Assembly (NCBI GenBank): GCA_017416055.1
Contig: JAFQDI010000073.1
Span: forward strand, 1-6,303
Source of the DNA: Lachnospiraceae bacterium
Lineage (GTDB): Bacteria > Bacillota_A > Clostridia > Lachnospirales > Lachnospiraceae
Reading direction: 5' to 3'
DNA length: 6,303 bases
The translations under genes and the position numbers were made by a program. The notes beneath the pieces are model-generated. The model ran no database searches. It was not told the origin of the DNA and saw only the letters and a program-made list of their open reading frames with translations. Positions 4,339 to 6,303 of the stretch are shown here, in pieces. The stretch's first letter is position 1. Every line of letters begins with the position of its first letter.

Positions 4339-5103
4339 ATGTATCGTGACATATTGATTGAAAAGAAAAAAATAATGGGATGGACCACCGAAGAACTTTC
4401 CCGGCGCTCCGGCGTTCCAGTCGGCACGATCAACAAGATTCTGAGCGGTGAAACCACATCTCCCCGCTACGACACGATGAACGCACTTGAACAGGCATTT
4501 GAGATGGCTGAGGAACTTCCGCGGACACTGAAGATGATTCGGGAACCATCTGTCGCTTATTCCGCATCCTCCCATTATCGCCCCATGACCTTGGACGATT
4601 ACTATCGCCAGCCGATTGAGCGTCGATGTGAACTGATCGACGGTGTCTTTTATGATATGGCCAGCCCGTCTTCCGCTCACCAGACGGCAGTCAGTGAGCT
4701 CGTCTTCCAGTTTTACAGCCATATCCGATCTCACAAAGGAAGTTGTAACGTATTTCCCGCGCCGTTAGATGTTCAGTTGAACTGCGACGATTACACGATG
4801 GTTCAGCCTGATTTCCTTGTCGTGTGTGATAAAGAAAAAATCCACAGCGATCGTATTTTCGGAGCACCGGATTTTATTGCGGAGGTTCTCTCCCCGTCCA
4901 GCAAGAAGTTGGATACCGGCACCAAGCTTCTCAAATATGTTCAGGCAGGTGTGAAGGAATATTGGATCATTGATCCGCAGGGCGAGCGTGTCGTGTGCTA
5001 CTACTTCCCCGAAGACGGTCTTATGCCTCGAATATTCCCTCTTTCCGCAGAAATCCCGGTTAAGATCTACGATGATAAACTTAAGATAACGTTAGCAAAT
5101 TAG
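4339..5103 (+). CDS. HTH-domain Uma2-family protein (DUF820, restriction-endonuclease-like fold)
   Basis: Predicted 254 residues. Residues about 3-55 form an XRE-type helix-turn-helix ([20 protein letters not shown], then [11 protein letters not shown]). After a linker, residues about 80-235 form a Uma2 domain: ELIDG (98-102), H114, QPDFLVV with D158, AEVLSP with E182, then K196 in the helix before [11 protein letters not shown]158, E182 and a following lysine or glutamine fit the PD-(D/E)XK nuclease core, so the active site looks intact. Uma2 proteins are widespread; their biological role is not established. The start is chosen from GGGGGAGG-type sequence at 4327-4334: ATG 4339 has better spacing than ATG 4336, and the upstream TTG lies in the promoter. 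dtd follows after 10 nt, and its ribosome binding site overlaps this stop codon. Confidence 0.85.
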   Translation: MYRDILIEKKKIMGWTTEELSRRSGVPVGTINKILSGETTSPRYDTMNALEQAFEMAEELPRTLKMIREPSVAYSASSHYRPMTLDDYYRQPIERRCELIDGVFYDMASPSSAHQTAVSELVFQFYSHIRSHKGSCNVFPAPLDVQLNCDDYTMVQPDFLVVCDKEKIHSDRIFGAPDFIAEVLSPSSKKLDTGTKLLKYVQAGVKEYWIIDPQGERVVCYYFPEDGLMPRIFPLSAEIPVKIYDDKLKITLAN

Positions 5104-5113
5104 GAGGACTCTT

Positions 5114-5548
5114 ATGAAAGTATTAATCCAACGTGTTACTTCTGCCAGCGTCACCGTCGACCGGGACGTAATCGGCTCCATCGATAATGGTTACCTCGTT
5201 TTATTGGGTGTCGGCCCGGAAGACACGAAAGACACGGTGCACCGCCTGGTGAAAAAACTTCTCGGCCTGCGCATCTTCGCGGACGAAAATGGCAAGACGA
5301 ATTTGTCCATCCGCGATGTGAACGGTTCCCTGCTCATCGTCTCTCAGTTCACACTGTACGCAGACTGCAGCCACGGCAACCGTCCCAGTTTCACCAGCTC
5401 CGCTCCCGCAGCCCTCGCAGAGGAACTGTATGAGTATTTTATCGAGTGTTGCCGGAAGGAGATCCCTCGCGTTGAGCATGGCTCCTTCGGTGCGGATATG
5501 AAGGTGGCACTTGTGAATGACGGGCCGTTTACGGTGATGTTGGAATAA
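5114..5548 (+). CDS. dtd: D-aminoacyl-tRNA deacylase (DTD1)
   Basis: Full-length 144-residue DTD, the usual size for the family. It hydrolyses D-aminoacyl-tRNA (and Gly-tRNA-Ala) in the cytoplasm, keeping D-amino acids out of translation. Hallmarks are the start [15 protein letters not shown], the catalytic-pocket motif SQFTLYAD (SQFTL at 77-81), GNRPSF, and NDGPFT (135-140) with the Gly-Pro pair that enforces chiral selection. AGGAGG (5102-5107) lies 6 nt before the ATG and overlaps the stop of the HTH-Uma2 gene, so the two are in one operon and perhaps translationally coupled. In many Firmicutes dtd sits beside relA/spoT; that neighbour is not seen here. A strong terminator follows 5 nt after the stop. 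Confidence 0.97.
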   Translation: MKVLIQRVTSASVTVDRDVIGSIDNGYLVLLGVGPEDTKDTVHRLVKKLLGLRIFADENGKTNLSIRDVNGSLLIVSQFTLYADCSHGNRPSFTSSAPAALAEELYEYFIECCRKEIPRVEHGSFGADMKVALVNDGPFTVMLE

Positions 5549-5552
5549 AAAT

Positions 5553-5611
5553 GAAGCGCGACGATGTCCAAGTCTGTTTACATCCGGCATCACTCGCGCT
5601 TCTCTTTTTTT
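5553..5611. terminator. Bidirectional intrinsic terminator between dtd and topB
   Basis: Perfect 9-bp arms GAAGCGCGA (5553-5561) and TCGCGCTTC (5594-5602); the 32-nt interior can add a GATGT/ACATC stem (5563-5567 with 5580-5584). On the plus strand TCTTTTTTT follows (T-tract 5605-5611), ending the HTH-Uma2-dtd transcript. On the minus strand ATTTTTATT follows the same stem (5552-5544), ending the topoisomerase transcript. Confidence 0.88.
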
Positions 5612-5615
5612 ATTA

Positions 5616-6303
5616 TTATTCTTTTTTCTTACTTTTCTCAGAGCCTTTTTCCGTTCTTTTGCCTACACATTTCCCGGTGATCCGGTAAAACGGTTCTACT
5701 GCTTGATAAAACGCACTGACATATCCCGCATTATTCAAATTCATCACATTCCCGGTCCGGCGCATGATGAAATCTCTCAGCTTCACCATGTACTCTTCCT
5801 CGGTTATTTCACCGTTTGCCACGTAGGTCAGGCCCTTTTCCCAGCTGGCGGTCAGTTCCGGATTCAGCAGATGACGGATCGAAGCATTCACCACATCGAA
5901 AATCATCTCTCCCAGAAGTGCCGGAGAAATGATCTGCGTTTTCTGGTTCAGTTGCAGGTAACCGTTCTGTACCAGTTTTTTCAAAATCTCCGCACGGGTC
6001 GCACTGGTTCCGATACCGCTTCCCTTGATCTGTGCACGCAACTCCTCGTCCTCAATCAACTGACCTGCGTTTTCCATTGCAAGAATGATCGAACCGGAGT
6101 TGTAGCGTTTGGGCGGCGAAGTCTCTCCGTCTTTGATGGAAAAGCCTTCGACCGGCAGCACCATTCCCTTTTTAAGGCGGCTAACAGCCTCGAGAAGGCC
6201 TTTATCGCTTACATCCTTGACAACTTCCCCTTCACCACTGTTTTTGCCGTTTTTCCCGTCCTCTTTCTCTCCGGTATCCGCTTCGGCCTTTGCTACCTGA
6301 CGA
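5616..6303 (-). CDS. topB: Type IA DNA topoisomerase, topoisomerase III-like, C-terminal part (5' end outside window)
   Basis: The frame is open to the window edge, so ATG 6164 is internal; 228 residues are visible. The motif SPPKRYNSGSIILAMENAG followed by LRAQIKGSGIGTSATRAEIL (GIGTSATR near residues 96-103) is diagnostic of the type IA core, and its form is typical of TopB. These enzymes pass single strands through a transient break and resolve replication and recombination intermediates. The TOPRIM domain and catalytic tyrosine lie upstream of the window. Visible residues about 5-35 are a Gly/Lys/Glu-rich low-complexity insertion between core segments. The C-terminus is a short basic tail (KRTEKGSEKSKKKE) without Cys-rich zinc ribbons. 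The shared terminator with dtd lies just downstream. Symbol is likely but a mobile-element topoisomerase paralogue cannot be excluded from this fragment. Confidence 0.87.
   Translation of the reverse strand, partial: RQVAKAEADTGEKEDGKNGKNSGEGEVVKDVSDKGLLEAVSRLKKGMVLPVEGFSIKDGETSPPKRYNSGSIILAMENAGQLIEDEELRAQIKGSGIGTSATRAEILKKLVQNGYLQLNQKTQIISPALLGEMIFDVVNASIRHLLNPELTASWEKGLTYVANGEITEEEYMVKLRDFIMRRTGNVMNLNNAGYVSAFYQAVEPFYRITGKCVGKRTEKGSEKSKKKE

Noticed and set aside
4312..4734. Minus-strand ORF opposite the HTH-Uma2 gene
   Set aside because: Shadow of a clear coding region; no ribosome binding site or recognisable domain.
5201..5593. Minus-strand ORF opposite dtd
   Set aside because: Shadow of a highly conserved gene and it runs into the bidirectional terminator.
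1..6303. CRISPR array, insertion sequence, tRNA or attachment site
   Set aside because: No regularly spaced repeats, transposase motifs, terminal inverted repeats with target duplications, or cloverleaf sequence were seen on either strand.

Overview
The window looks like chromosomal DNA of a low-to-mid GC Gram-positive anaerobe of the class Clostridia, probably Lachnospiraceae-like. This rests on strong AGGAGG-type ribosome binding sites, sigma-A promoters with 17-bp spacers, a tetrahydrofolate riboswitch ahead of an ECF S-component gene, and families common in that group (XRE regulators with membrane anchors, HTH-Uma2 proteins, a free-standing GlmU-like hexapeptide protein). I see no phage, transposon, CRISPR, tRNA or rRNA. 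The species call is inference.

Layout: (1) 2-493 (+), the C-terminal part of a YihY/BrkB-family membrane protein, cut by the window edge. It converges on (2) 521-1069 (-), a folT-type S component. An 11-bp inverted repeat lies between their stop codons. Upstream of folT is a full control region on the minus strand: promoter (1367-1395), tetrahydrofolate riboswitch (1248-1350), intrinsic terminator (1180-1218) and ribosome binding site (1077-1082). (3) 2367 down to 1426 (-), a two-gene unit: an XRE regulator with two C-terminal membrane helices, then a small single-pass membrane protein. An extended -10 promoter and a 10-bp inverted repeat precede it. (4) 3916 down to 2477 (-), a second two-gene unit: an XRE regulator with one membrane helix and an outside domain, then a GlmU-like left-handed beta-helix acyltransferase. 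Its promoter (4114-4142) implies an unusually long leader of about 190 nt with several inverted repeats. (5) 4339-5548 (+), an HTH-Uma2 nuclease-fold protein and D-aminoacyl-tRNA deacylase (dtd), expressed divergently from unit 4 from a promoter at 4285-4313 and closed by a bidirectional terminator (5553-5611). (6) 6303 down to 5616 (-), the C-terminal part of a topoisomerase III-type enzyme, cut by the window edge.

How the parts work together: folT control is clear. Folate sensing by the riboswitch most likely sets whether the terminator forms, and a 6-nt alternative pairing that could link the two is visible. The two XRE units look like membrane-linked regulators that sense envelope or extracellular conditions. 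Their recognition helices are nearly identical and both upstream regions carry the 10-mer TACGGTTGCA. The least explained stretch is the leader of the second XRE gene. There the same segment can pair either with an upstream segment or with the region overlapping the ribosome binding site, which would suit a translational switch or attenuator. None of these regulatory ideas can be proven from the sequence alone.
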